A stretch of 64,000 nucleotides of DNA from Trueperella sp. (GTDB taxonomy: Bacteria; Actinomycetota; Actinomycetes; Actinomycetales; Actinomycetaceae): assembly GCA_030532125.1 (NCBI GenBank), contig JAUNLU010000002.1, positions 117,907 to 181,906 on the forward strand. The letters are read 5' to 3'. A program made the translations under genes and the position numbers. Of the stretch, positions 52,896 to 62,246 are shown one piece after another. How positions within the stretch are numbered: the stretch's first letter is position 1; each line of letters begins with the position of its first letter. The notes beneath the pieces are model-generated. The model was given only the letters and a program-made list of their open reading frames with translations. It was not told the DNA's origin and ran no database searches.

Positions 52896-55232
52896 ATGAC
52901 TCCAGAATCCCAGCCTGCAGAATCGACATTGCCGAATAGTAGCGCAGTGCCTGATTCCGCGGTGCCGGAATTACTGCAGCCGATTATGGCGCAAATTGCC
53001 AATACTCGCATTAATCAAGAGCGGGTATTGCACGCATTTGAAGTGGCGGACCGCTGCCATCGCGGGCAGTACCGCAAATCGGGAGAGCCATATATTACTC
53101 ATCCCGTGGCGGTGGCTCAGATTCTGGCAGAACTGGGGATGGATGAAGACACTATCGTCGGCGCATTACTCCACGACACAGTAGAAGACACTGGCCACAC
53201 TCTAAAAGAAATAACTGATGAATTTGGTCCCGATGTTGCTCTGTTAGTCGACGGGGTCACCAAATTAGACAAAGTCGAATTTGGGGAAGCAGCACAATCG
53301 GAAACGGTTCGCAAAATGGTCATCGCCATGGCGAAGGACATCCGCGTACTGCTGATAAAGCTCAGTGACCGGTTACATAATGCGCGCACTTGGCGCTATG
53401 TGCCATTGGCTAATGCCCAGAATAAAGCTCGGGAAACGCTAGAGATTTACGCTCCCTTGGCCCACCGGCTGGGGATGAACTCCATCAAATGGGAACTGGA
53501 AGATCGCTCGCTAAAGGTACTGTATCCCGCGGTATACACCGAAATTGAGCGGATGGTTACTGAGCGGGCGCCAGAACGGGAAAGCTATATTGAAGAAATT
53601 AAAGCCGCACTGGAAAAAGAGCTGACAGCAGCGGGTATTAAATGCACTATCACTGGGCGGCCAAAGCATTACTATTCCATCTATCAAAAGATGATTCTGC
53701 GGGGTCGAGATTTTGAAGATATCTATGACCTGGTGGGAGTACGGGTTTTAGTTGATGAATTGCAGGACTGTTACACCGCGCTAGGTGTGGTCAATAGTCT
53801 ATTTGTGCCGATCCAGGGGCGGATTAAGGACTATATCGCCTCACCAAAATTCAACCTCTACCAGTCGGTACACACCACAGTTATTGGGCCGTCCGGTCGC
53901 ACGGTAGAGATACAAATTCGCACTCATGAAATGCATCGCCGCGCCGAATACGGGGTGGCCGCACATTGGCGGTACAAAGAGAATGCCAAGTCGAATGCCA
54001 ACGAAACTGGAACTTCGCGCGCTGGCACGCAGATGGAGTGGTTGCGTCAGTTAGTCGATTGGCAACGAGAAACTGCGGATCCAAAAGAATTTTTAGACTC
54101 GCTGCGCTATGAAATATCTGGTGATCAAGTCTACGTCTCCACTCCTAAAGGCGAAGTTATGGAACTCCCCGCTGGAGCTACCCCAGTAGATTTCGCCTAT
54201 GCAGTGCACACTGAAGTAGGCCACCGCACGGTGGGTGCCAAAGTGAATGATCGCCTAGTCACCCTGGATCACCGGTTAGAATCTGGCGACACGGTAGAAA
54301 TTATTACCACCAAATCGGAAGATGCCGGGCCCTCTCAAGGTTGGCAAGAATTTGTAGTTACGCCGCGTGCCCGCAGCAAAATCCGCGCTTGGTTTACCCG
54401 TTCCCGCCGCGAAGAGTCAATTGAATCAGGCAAAGATAAGTTGGCCAAAGCTATTCGCCGGCGCAATGAGCCAGTGCAGCGGCTGATGTCCCATGAAACG
54501 CTGAAAGCCGTTGCCCAAGATCTGTCCCGGAAAGACGTCGAAGATCTCTACCAAGCTATCGGGGAGGGCAGTGTTGCCTCGGAGACGGTAGTGCGGCGGC
54601 TGATCTCCAGCCAAGGTGGGCAAGCCGGCACTGAAGAGACTTTGGCGGAAGCAGTAACTCCTACTCAAATTGAGCACCGCAAAGATGGCGATTCCAGCTC
54701 AGCAGTAGTAGTTTCGGATATTGAAGAAGCTGATGTGCTGGTAAAACTGGCGAAATGCTGTACGCCGGTGCCGCCCGATGAAATCGTCGGTTATGTTACG
54801 CGTGGTTCTGGGATCTCGGTACACCGGGCGGATTGCCCGAACCTAAATTCCCTGCGAAAAGAACCGGAACGTTTTATCGAGATTCAATGGGCCGATTCCG
54901 CAGACGCCGTCTTCCTAGTACAAGTGGAAATCCAAGCACTGGATCGGCGGGGTTTGCTAGCCGATATTTCTCGCGCCCTGTCAGAGCATGACGTCAACAT
55001 GCTCTCTGGTTCCATGAATACCTCCAGCGACCGGGTAGTTAAGTCTTCTTTCGTATTTGAAATGGCCGACCCCCGGCATCTGGAGCAGGTATTGCGTGAG
55101 CTGCGCAAAATAGAAGGCGTTTACGATGCTTTCCGCGTCACTGGCTCGAAGCGGAAATCAGAACGCCGAGTGAGTCGGGGACGGAGCCGGAAGCCGGCTC
55201 CAGCGCCCAGCCCCACGCCGGCAGCAGAATAA
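52896..55232 (+). CDS. rel: Bifunctional (p)ppGpp synthetase/hydrolase (Rel)
   Basis: The 778-residue protein makes and degrades the stringent-response alarmone. The HD hydrolase domain is intact (ALLHDTVEDT, His93/Asp94). The synthetase domain has GRDFEDIYDLVGVRVLV and PKFNLYQSVHTTV. A TGS domain (ELPAGATPVDFAYAVHTEVG), a zinc-finger region with KCCTPVPPDEIVGYVTRG, and a C-terminal ACT domain follow. The last 30 residues are Arg/Pro-rich. Actinobacteria usually have this single long Rel. The ATG follows a perfect TATAAT by six bases, so translation is probably from a leaderless mRNA. Confidence 0.95.
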   Translation: MTPESQPAESTLPNSSAVPDSAVPELLQPIMAQIANTRINQERVLHAFEVADRCHRGQYRKSGEPYITHPVAVAQILAELGMDEDTIVGALLHDTVEDTGHTLKEITDEFGPDVALLVDGVTKLDKVEFGEAAQSETVRKMVIAMAKDIRVLLIKLSDRLHNARTWRYVPLANAQNKARETLEIYAPLAHRLGMNSIKWELEDRSLKVLYPAVYTEIERMVTERAPERESYIEEIKAALEKELTAAGIKCTITGRPKHYYSIYQKMILRGRDFEDIYDLVGVRVLVDELQDCYTALGVVNSLFVPIQGRIKDYIASPKFNLYQSVHTTVIGPSGRTVEIQIRTHEMHRRAEYGVAAHWRYKENAKSNANETGTSRAGTQMEWLRQLVDWQRETADPKEFLDSLRYEISGDQVYVSTPKGEVMELPAGATPVDFAYAVHTEVGHRTVGAKVNDRLVTLDHRLESGDTVEIITTKSEDAGPSQGWQEFVVTPRARSKIRAWFTRSRREESIESGKDKLAKAIRRRNEPVQRLMSHETLKAVAQDLSRKDVEDLYQAIGEGSVASETVVRRLISSQGGQAGTEETLAEAVTPTQIEHRKDGDSSSAVVVSDIEEADVLVKLAKCCTPVPPDEIVGYVTRGSGISVHRADCPNLNSLRKEPERFIEIQWADSADAVFLVQVEIQALDRRGLLADISRALSEHDVNMLSGSMNTSSDRVVKSSFVFEMADPRHLEQVLRELRKIEGVYDAFRVTGSKRKSERRVSRGRSRKPAPAPSPTPAAE

Positions 55233-55242
55233 ATAGCTCTGG

Positions 55243-55285
55243 TAAAAAAGTATTGCCGCAGGTAGCTCAGCTACCTGCGGCAATA
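55243..55285 (-). terminator. 35-bp palindromic terminator between rel and the DUF349 gene
   Basis: TATTGCCGCAGGTAGCT (55251-55267) and its exact complement (55269-55285) form a 17-bp stem around one base. On the minus strand the stem is followed by TTTTTT (complement of 55244-55249), making a strong terminator for the DUF349 gene. On the plus strand there is no T run, but the hairpin still lies 18 bases after the rel stop and may protect or end that mRNA. Confidence 0.85.
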
Positions 55286-55299
55286 ACGTGAATTCTTCG

Positions 55300-56631
55300 T
55301 TATTCTTGTACTGCTTTCAGCCAAGCTTTACGAGCCGCTAGTGCGTCTTCATACTCCTTGACTTTGGCATCTTCGCCGGCGGCCTTTGCCTCCGCAATCT
55401 GTGCTTCTAGTTCGGCAATAAGCCGTTCTAGTTGCTGCGCCATTCCAGCTGAGCGTTCTTCTTTCTCTGGATCCGTCTTCTGCCACTGGGCTGATTCGGC
55501 ATCCCGGATAGCGCGTTCGATTTCCCGCATCCGCCCTTCCGTACGCGAGATATCTGCCCGCGGTACGTGCCCGATTGCATCCCACTTATCGCCGATCAGG
55601 CGGATCTGTTTCTTAGCTTCTTCAATATCGTCAACCGGGAGCAGCTTTTCAGCTTCGGTGAGCAAGGCCAGCTTCTCGGTCAGATTTTGCTGCAGTTCCT
55701 CATCCTGCATGGAGTTATGAGCTGCCCGGGCGTCAAAAAATGACTGCTGAGCGGCGCGGAACCGCTCCCAGAGTTTGTCATCTTCTCGTTTTGATGAGCG
55801 GCCGGCAGCTTTCCAATCGTTCATCAGTTCGCGATAGCGGGCGGAGGTGGCACCCCAGTCAGTGGAATCCGCTAGCGCTTCCGCCTGGGCGATCAGCGCC
55901 TCCTTCTGCGCTAACACTTCCTTACGCTGTGCGTCGCGTTCGGAGAAGAACTGACGGCGATGCCGATCAAACTTAGTGCGGGCCGAGGAGAACCGCTTCC
56001 ACAGCGCTTCTTCCACCGGGCGGTCAATCCGCACTCCATGGCGCTGTTGGTACTTCCACTGTTCCAGCAGCTGAATCAATTCTTCGCGTGAATTCTTCCA
56101 GTGGGTCTGTGCCGGATCTTGGGCAGCTAGTGTTTCTGCAGCCTCCACAATTGCAGTGCGCTCAGCAACGGCTTCTTCTTTAGCTGCTGCCCGCTGTTGC
56201 GCAACTTCTTCTTTGCGAACTTTTCCGCGTTCTTCCAGCTCTGCCAGCTTAGTGCGCAGTGCGCCGACGTCACCAACTACGGCTGGCTCCGCAAGTTCTT
56301 TTTGCAAAGTGGCAAGCGAATTATTGATTTCTTTCGGCGTGATGTGGTCAAGGCGCTGTTCGAGCAGATTGACCTGCGACTGCAGGTCGAGGTAGCGCCG
56401 TACATACAGCCCCAGGGCGTCAGCCGCAGTGCCTTGTGCCGTGTACTGCCCAACGATGCGTTCGCCGTCTGCTTCCCGTAGCCAAACATTGCCTTCGTCG
56501 TCCACCCGGCCCCATTCAGCGGCTGCTTTTGCTTCAGCGTCGTCCACTTCGGGTACTGGAGCAGCAACTTTTATTGTTTTAGGCGAAGCGTGAGTTTCGG
56601 TATCTGGCTTGGGGGTAGTGGGCTCGGTCAT
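55300..56631 (-). CDS. DUF349 domain protein
   Basis: The 443-residue, highly charged, mostly helical protein contains several DUF349 repeats (for example WKNSREELIQLLEQWKYQQ, WGATSARYRELMNDWKAAG, RLIGDKWDAIGHVPR) and likely coiled coils. The N-terminal about 45 residues are disordered (Pro/Thr/Glu). DUF349 proteins are widespread in actinobacteria and their function is unknown; a role linked to the stringent response or nucleic acid binding is only suggested by neighbours such as rel. The frame opens at 56667, but the ATG at 56631 has AGGAGAG just upstream. A strong terminator follows the gene. Confidence 0.85.
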   Translation of the reverse strand: MTEPTTPKPDTETHASPKTIKVAAPVPEVDDAEAKAAAEWGRVDDEGNVWLREADGERIVGQYTAQGTAADALGLYVRRYLDLQSQVNLLEQRLDHITPKEINNSLATLQKELAEPAVVGDVGALRTKLAELEERGKVRKEEVAQQRAAAKEEAVAERTAIVEAAETLAAQDPAQTHWKNSREELIQLLEQWKYQQRHGVRIDRPVEEALWKRFSSARTKFDRHRRQFFSERDAQRKEVLAQKEALIAQAEALADSTDWGATSARYRELMNDWKAAGRSSKREDDKLWERFRAAQQSFFDARAAHNSMQDEELQQNLTEKLALLTEAEKLLPVDDIEEAKKQIRLIGDKWDAIGHVPRADISRTEGRMREIERAIRDAESAQWQKTDPEKEERSAGMAQQLERLIAELEAQIAEAKAAGEDAKVKEYEDALAARKAWLKAVQE

Positions 56632-56822
56632 GGAGACTCTCCTTAAAGACGGGGTTAGCGGTGCCACACCGTTCGCGGAACATACGTAGCTAGTTTACGC
56701 AGTTTTACTGGTTAGGTTGCAACTGTGCCCACTTAATTGCCTAAAATTTTGGGTAACCCGGCAAAACGGACACGGTTGCACTGGTTAACTATGCCTAATT
56801 ACCTACTACTAAGCAAAGCAGG

Positions 56823-56828
56823 TAGCGT
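56823..56828 (+). promoter_or_regulatory. Leaderless -10 element of the MBL hydrolase gene
   Basis: TAGCGT is six bases before the ATG at 56835. The same hexamer is used ahead of the trkA pair. The 203-bp region between this gene and the DUF349 gene holds both divergent promoters and nothing else I can identify. Confidence 0.4.
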
Positions 56829-56834
56829 GTTCCT

Positions 56835-57560
56835 ATGATCTTTTTGCGCAATGACCAGACCTACCTCAACGCAAATACCTACGTAATTGCTGACCCGGAT
56901 AAAAAAAGTGCCCTGGTGGTGGATCCAGGAGCCGGAGCCCATGCTTGGGTGCCAACTGCGCTGAGTTCTCGGGGCTTAACGCTAGGGGCAGTGCTATTAA
57001 CTCATGGACATGCCGATCATGTCTGGGATGCGGCTGCAGTTGCGGGCTCCGCGCCAGTGTATCTGGCACAACCAGACTTTTACCGGATGGAGGATCCAGT
57101 ATTTGCTGCCGATGCCACGGCAAAACTGGCGCTCGGTCGGATGGGGAGCAGCCCGCAGTGGAGCAAGCCGCAGAACTTAGTGCCACTGAGCGATATTCTC
57201 ACCACTACAGTGGAAATTGTGCCCGGAGTGTATCTGCGCGGTATCCCAGCTCCCGGACATACCGAAGGCTCCACTGTCTTCCTCTTCGAAGGGCAAATAA
57301 CGCCGGATCCAGAGGCAGCCATGGCCCCCACCAACCGGGAAACCGAACTTTTCCTACTGGCGGGAGATGTTATCTTCAATAACGGGATTGGCCGCACAGA
57401 CTTAGCGGGCGGAGACCCCTACGTGATGGCCGCTACGCTGCGGCTATTGGTGCAGTCACTGAAATCAGAAACCTATATTTTCCCCGGGCACGGTCCGCAT
57501 ACCACCATGTTCCAGGAGCTCAGATATTCCCAGTTCTTGCAGCATGCGATGCGCAACTAG
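56835..57560 (+). CDS. MBL-fold metallohydrolase (glyoxalase II-like)
   Basis: The 241-residue protein has the metallo-beta-lactamase fold with metal ligands in LLTHGHADHVWD (H-x-H-x-D-H), PAPGHTEGSTVF, LLAGDVIFNNGIGRTD and IFPGHGPHT. It resembles the glyoxalase-II-like hydrolase that lies beside hisS in mycobacteria. The natural substrate is not known; thioesters are likely. An insertion at about 155-170 (ITPDPEAAMAPTNRE) is unusual. In mycobacteria a ppiB gene lies between rel and this gene; here the DUF349 gene takes that place. hisS follows after 48 bp. Confidence 0.85.
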   Translation: MIFLRNDQTYLNANTYVIADPDKKSALVVDPGAGAHAWVPTALSSRGLTLGAVLLTHGHADHVWDAAAVAGSAPVYLAQPDFYRMEDPVFAADATAKLALGRMGSSPQWSKPQNLVPLSDILTTTVEIVPGVYLRGIPAPGHTEGSTVFLFEGQITPDPEAAMAPTNRETELFLLAGDVIFNNGIGRTDLAGGDPYVMAATLRLLVQSLKSETYIFPGHGPHTTMFQELRYSQFLQHAMRN

Positions 57561-57608
57561 AGCCGGGTTAAACCTAAAAATTCTACAACTAGTGAAACAA
57601 TAGAGAGT

Positions 57609-58949
57609 ATGAGAAAAATTTTGCCCCTTTCCGGTTTCCCTGAATGGTTGCCGGCACAGCGCATTGTAGAACAGCACGTACTGGACACTTTGCGCGCCAC
57701 TTTTGAGGTTTATGGTTTTTCGCCAATTGAAACGCGTGCAGTTGAGCCAGTAGAGCGATTGCTGTCCAAAGGAGAAACCTCTAAAGAGATTTATTTACTC
57801 TCCCGGCTACAGGCCCAAGGCAAAGAAGACGCCGAACTGGGGTTGCACTTTGATCTCACGGTGCCGCTGGCTCGGTATGTGCTGGAAAATTCCGGGAAGC
57901 TAGATTTTCCGTTCCGGCGCTATCAAATACAGAAAGTGTGGCGTGGTGAGCGCCCGCAAGATGGCAGATTCCGGGAGTTCATCCAGGCTGATGTGGACGT
58001 AGTGGGGCAAGACACTTTGGCATTCCACCATGAAATCGAGCTGCCCTTGGTGATGGTGGATGCACTAGCGAAACTTGATATTCCGCCAGTGCATATTTTG
58101 GCTTCAAATCGCAAAGTGGCGCAAGGCTTTTATGAGGCGATCGGGCTGGAGAATGTTGAGGAGACGCTGCGTATCCTGGACAAGCTCGACAAGGTCGGGC
58201 CGCAAGCTGTTACTGAGATGTTGGCGGAAAATGTGGGAGCCACCCCGGATCAAGCCAAATTGGCGCTGGAACTGGCTCAAATTTCGGGCGCCGACGCCAG
58301 GTTTGCTGATCAAGTTTTAGCGCTCGGCTACCGCAATGATTTGCTGGATGAAGGATTGGAAGAACTGGTGCAGCTAGTTACCGGTGCCAACGAGCTAATT
58401 CCCGGATCACTCCGTGCTGATTTGAAGATTGCCCGCGGCTTGGATTACTACACTGGGTCAGTTTATGAATCGGTTTTGGAAGGGCATGAAGATTTAGGGT
58501 CGGTGTGCTCTGGCGGCCGCTACGATTCCCTGGCGGCAGACGGCAATCGGAAGTTCCCCGGAGTGGGGCTGTCGATCGGGGTTTCGCGGATTTTAGCGCG
58601 CGTACTGGGGCAAGAAATTTTAGTGCCCGTGCGCAAAGTACCAACTTGTGTGCTGATTGCCGTTAACGACGAAAGCGAGCGGCGTCATGCGGAGCTAACT
58701 GCGCAACAACTGCGGCGGCGCGGTATTGCCACTGAGATTTCGCCAAACAGTGCCAAGTTTGGCAAACAGATTCGTTATGCGGATCGGCGCGGTATTCCTT
58801 ATGTTTGGTTTACTACTGAGGACGGGGAACAAGTCAAGGACATCCGCTCTGGAGAGCAGATTGCAGCTGATCCGATGACTTGGCAACCACCCGCGGCAGA
58901 TTTATCAGTGCAAGTGGAAAGTGGGCTAGGTAGTGGAATCAGGAGCTGA
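57609..58949 (+). CDS. hisS: Histidyl-tRNA synthetase
   Basis: The 446-residue class II synthetase has motif 2 (YQIQKVWRGERPQDGRFREF), the histidine-binding loop ARGLDYYTGSVYE and motif 3 (GVGLSIGVSRILARVL). The C-terminal anticodon-binding domain runs from about 335 (PTCVLIAVNDESER). The N-terminus has LSGFPEWLPAQRIVEQHV, a slightly unusual form of the motif 1 region, as in other actinobacteria. AGAGAG lies before the ATG. Its end overlaps the next gene by 17 bases. Confidence 0.95.
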   Translation: MRKILPLSGFPEWLPAQRIVEQHVLDTLRATFEVYGFSPIETRAVEPVERLLSKGETSKEIYLLSRLQAQGKEDAELGLHFDLTVPLARYVLENSGKLDFPFRRYQIQKVWRGERPQDGRFREFIQADVDVVGQDTLAFHHEIELPLVMVDALAKLDIPPVHILASNRKVAQGFYEAIGLENVEETLRILDKLDKVGPQAVTEMLAENVGATPDQAKLALELAQISGADARFADQVLALGYRNDLLDEGLEELVQLVTGANELIPGSLRADLKIARGLDYYTGSVYESVLEGHEDLGSVCSGGRYDSLAADGNRKFPGVGLSIGVSRILARVLGQEILVPVRKVPTCVLIAVNDESERRHAELTAQQLRRRGIATEISPNSAKFGKQIRYADRRGIPYVWFTTEDGEQVKDIRSGEQIAADPMTWQPPAADLSVQVESGLGSGIRS

Positions 58950-60675
58950 ATCTCTGGTATCTAACCAGTTGCGCCAGCTCTATCCGCAACTGGGCAACTT
59001 GCGGTTTCCGCTGGTGGCACCAGATGCAGAACTGGGCGCTGATTTGGTTTTGGATGTGCGCCACCAGTTGGAGGATTACATTCTGCCCAGATTTGCCGCG
59101 TTAGATGCGCCGCTACTGGCAGTTATTGGTGGTTCTACGGGATCTGGAAAGTCCACTCTGATTAATTCGCTCGCCGGGGCAGAACTTTCGGTGGCCTCTG
59201 CTATCCGACCCACGACTCGCCGCCCACTGCTGATTTTCCATCCTGAAGAAGAATCTTGGTTTACTTCTACCCGGATACTGCCGGAGTTAGCCCGGGTCAC
59301 CACTACGGGAACTGCCGAAGCTGCGGAGATACGCTCAGATACGGCAGATACTACTCAGCTGGAGTTGCGTGCTGCTACTGCAGTACCACGAGGGTTAGCT
59401 CTATTAGACTCACCTGATATTGACTCCATTGTGGAAGAAAATCGCCGGCTGGCAGCGCAGTTATTGGCAGCGGCCGATTTATGGATATTTGTGACTACTG
59501 CTGCGCGTTATGCGGATGCCATACCGTGGGCAATGCTAGATGCAGCCGCCGCTCGCAATGTGGTGATCGGTGTGGTGCTAAATCGGGTACCGCCGGGTGT
59601 GGGCGCACAGGTACGTGCCGATTTGGTAGACAAATTTGCTCAACGCGGGCTTTCCCACGCGCCGCTATTTGTTATTTCTGAGCAAGACCTGGGTGCGGAC
59701 CACCTATTGCCCGAACCAGATGTGGCTCCATTGCGCGATTGGCTACAAGGGCTGACGGCGGACGCTGCTGCCCGGGCTACGGTAGTGCGGCAGAGCCTGC
59801 TGGGCGCAGTTGGACAGCTAGAAGATACGCTGGGGCAAATATCTGCGGCATATCAACAGCAACTTATCGCCAAAGCAGGATATGCGGAGGATCTAACCAA
59901 ATTTGCAACCGCCGAAGCTGAAGTACTAGAACAGCTCAGTGATGGCTCGTTGTTGCGCGGAGAAGTACTGGCTCGCTGGCAAGATGTAGTCGGAACAGGG
60001 CAGTGGACGCGCATGTTAGAAAGCGGTATTTCCCGGCTTCGCGACCGAATAACCGGGTTTTTCCGGGCGCGCAATCTGCCCACGGAACCGGTTGCAGAAG
60101 CAATTGAAGAGAGTCTGCACACCCTGCTAGTAGCCGAAGCACAAAGCGCGATTGTAGAGGCACTGCAGGCCTGGGAGAGCCGCCCGGGTGGTGAGAAACT
60201 AGCCAGCGCAGTCCGGCAGAATCTGCGTTCTAGTTCAGTGCGCGCGGAAGTAGCTGCCGAACTGATCCGCCAGTGGCAAAAGTACCTATTGGAAATTGTG
60301 CGCACCGAAGGTCAAGACAAAAAGACGATGGCGCGGGCATTGGCATTGGGTGTTAATGTAGTCGGAGTTGCGCTGATGATCGCCGTCTTCTCGGTAACTG
60401 GTGGATTAGCTGGGGGAGAAGTAGCAGTTGCCAGCGGTACTGCAGTGGTGGCCCAGCGGGTGCTTGAAGCCCTATTCGGTGACAGCGCTGTGCGTCGGAT
60501 GGCGTCCCAAGCCCGGAATGATCTAGCGCAGCGGGTGCAACAGTTCCTGGCTGCGGATCAGCAAGTATTTGCCCAACAACTGGAACAACTGGAGTTGAGC
60601 TCGGCCCAAGCTGAGGAATTTGCAGCGGGAATAGCAGGTTTGGCTGCGGCTAGTCGAGCGGAGCAAGACAAATGA
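58933..60675 (+). CDS. Dynamin-like large GTPase, first of a pair
   Basis: The 580-residue protein has a GTPase domain with P-loop GGSTGSGKS (66-74), the G2 threonines at 94-95, G3 as DSPD (159-162) in place of DxxG, and a degenerate G4 (LNRV, 216-219). The middle is long and helical. A hydrophobic stretch near 455-495 (LALGVNVVGVALMIAVFSV) could enter a membrane. The C-terminus is a Gln-rich coiled coil. This layout resembles DynA/DynB of Streptomyces, dynamin-like proteins that stabilise FtsZ rings; the match is by motif and pairing only. The GTG start lies inside hisS, and the stop is coupled to the next gene by ATGA. Confidence 0.7.
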   Translation: MESGAESLVSNQLRQLYPQLGNLRFPLVAPDAELGADLVLDVRHQLEDYILPRFAALDAPLLAVIGGSTGSGKSTLINSLAGAELSVASAIRPTTRRPLLIFHPEEESWFTSTRILPELARVTTTGTAEAAEIRSDTADTTQLELRAATAVPRGLALLDSPDIDSIVEENRRLAAQLLAAADLWIFVTTAARYADAIPWAMLDAAAARNVVIGVVLNRVPPGVGAQVRADLVDKFAQRGLSHAPLFVISEQDLGADHLLPEPDVAPLRDWLQGLTADAAARATVVRQSLLGAVGQLEDTLGQISAAYQQQLIAKAGYAEDLTKFATAEAEVLEQLSDGSLLRGEVLARWQDVVGTGQWTRMLESGISRLRDRITGFFRARNLPTEPVAEAIEESLHTLLVAEAQSAIVEALQAWESRPGGEKLASAVRQNLRSSSVRAEVAAELIRQWQKYLLEIVRTEGQDKKTMARALALGVNVVGVALMIAVFSVTGGLAGGEVAVASGTAVVAQRVLEALFGDSAVRRMASQARNDLAQRVQQFLAADQQVFAQQLEQLELSSAQAEEFAAGIAGLAAASRAEQDK

Positions 60676-62246
60676 GCGCTGATTCCTTAGCGGTATTAAC
60701 TGAGGCGCTGGCAGTTGGAGATCCCTATCTGGATTTGACTGCACAGCGGGAGCTCAGTGCCCGCATCGAACAGCGCCATGGCTTACCGCGCCAGACCACA
60801 GTAGTAGCGTTAGCAGGTGGCACTGGTTCCGGAAAGTCTTCGCTGGTTAATGCATTATTAGGAGAAAATTTAGCGGTAGCAGCTCCTACGCGCCCAACCA
60901 CTAAACAGGCGCAGTCTTTTTCCAATGTGCCAGCAACTGAGATTCTGAACTGGTTACAAATAGCTAACCGCCATCAGCTTCCCATCCCAGTAGATGGGGA
61001 ACTGGTATTAGTGGATTTGCCAGATATTGATTCCACCGAGCCAGCCCACCGGGACACGGCTGATCGTTTGATTCAGCTGGCAGATCTAATTATTTGGGTG
61101 CTTGATCCACAAAAATACGCAGATGCCACGGTGCACAATACCTATCTGAGCACTTTGGGAGAGTACTCCGGAGTGAGCATTGTGGTGTTGAATCAAATCG
61201 ATTTGTTGAGACCAGGCGAATTGGAAAATGTAACTGCGCACTTATCAGAGCTGCTAGCTGCTGATGGGCTGAGTGCGCCAATTCTGACTACTTCGGCGCT
61301 AACGGGGGCCGGGATTGTGCAACTGCGGGAGCAAATTTTCACGGCAGTAGCTGCGCGCACTGCTAGCGCACAGCGAGTCGCCGCGGATCTACGCACCGCG
61401 GGCCGGGAGCTTATCGGTGCAGTTACCCAAGACGGCGGGAAGCTAACTCCCCAGTCAGAATCAGCTAATTACCGCCCGGCATTGAGTGCGGCAGTGGCGG
61501 CAAGTGGCACCAAAGTGGTCGCCAAAGCAGCGGGGGATTCCTATCGGTTGCGCGGTAAAAAAGTTACCAGCTGGCCAGTTGCAGCCTGGCTACAGACCCG
61601 TAAAATTGATCCTTTGCGGCGGCTGCGGCTAGCTGAGGAACAAGCAACAGCGCACAAGGTAGCACCGGTAACTGGTATTACAGTATCGCCGGCATTGCAG
61701 CGCAATGCATTGGTGGCAGCCGAAAATTACCTGCAAGAACAGTTGGATGAGTTGCCGCGGTCTTGGGCACGAACTGTTAGTGCCCAATTGAAAGAAAAAT
61801 ATGCTGGGGTATTGGCTGGGGTAGATGCCTTAGCTGCCCAGACTGATTTAGCGCAGCGTAAACCCATGTGGTGGCGGCTAATACAAGTGCTGCAGTACCT
61901 ACTGTTAGCGGTCTCCTTAGCAGGTGGACTGTGGCTATTGGGGTTGATAGTTGGAGATCTCTTACAATTCCGGCTCCCGGAGCCGCCAGCTGTAGGCATA
62001 GTTCCAGTTCCTACCGCGCTGCTTGTCCTCGGAATCCTCTCCAGCTGGATTTTGGCGTTGCTCTGCCAAGTAGCAGTAAATATCGGTGCCAAACGGGTGC
62101 AAAACCAGGTAACGGTGCGGATGAGTGCACAGTTAGATGCCCAGTTACAGCAGGAATTTGTGCAACCAGCCAGTGCAGCACTAGCCGAATACCGGAAGTT
62201 CCTCGCCCTAGCCGGGCAACTGTCGCGTAGCGTGGCTAGCGATTAG
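60672..62246 (+). CDS. Dynamin-like large GTPase, second of a pair, with two membrane helices
   Basis: The 524-residue protein has a complete GTPase domain: P-loop GGTGSGKSS (49-57), G2 threonines 76-77, G3 DLPD (115-118) and G4 NQID (174-177). A helical region follows, then two membrane helices at about 400-470 (LLLAVSLAGGLWLLGLIVG and a second ending LALLCQVAVNI), and a helical tail. Unlike its partner, the base-recognition motif is intact. The pair probably acts together at the membrane. ATGA coupling to the first gene supports a complex. Its last 11 bases overlap the helicase gene on the other strand. Confidence 0.72.
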   Translation: MSADSLAVLTEALAVGDPYLDLTAQRELSARIEQRHGLPRQTTVVALAGGTGSGKSSLVNALLGENLAVAAPTRPTTKQAQSFSNVPATEILNWLQIANRHQLPIPVDGELVLVDLPDIDSTEPAHRDTADRLIQLADLIIWVLDPQKYADATVHNTYLSTLGEYSGVSIVVLNQIDLLRPGELENVTAHLSELLAADGLSAPILTTSALTGAGIVQLREQIFTAVAARTASAQRVAADLRTAGRELIGAVTQDGGKLTPQSESANYRPALSAAVAASGTKVVAKAAGDSYRLRGKKVTSWPVAAWLQTRKIDPLRRLRLAEEQATAHKVAPVTGITVSPALQRNALVAAENYLQEQLDELPRSWARTVSAQLKEKYAGVLAGVDALAAQTDLAQRKPMWWRLIQVLQYLLLAVSLAGGLWLLGLIVGDLLQFRLPEPPAVGIVPVPTALLVLGILSSWILALLCQVAVNIGAKRVQNQVTVRMSAQLDAQLQQEFVQPASAALAEYRKFLALAGQLSRSVASD

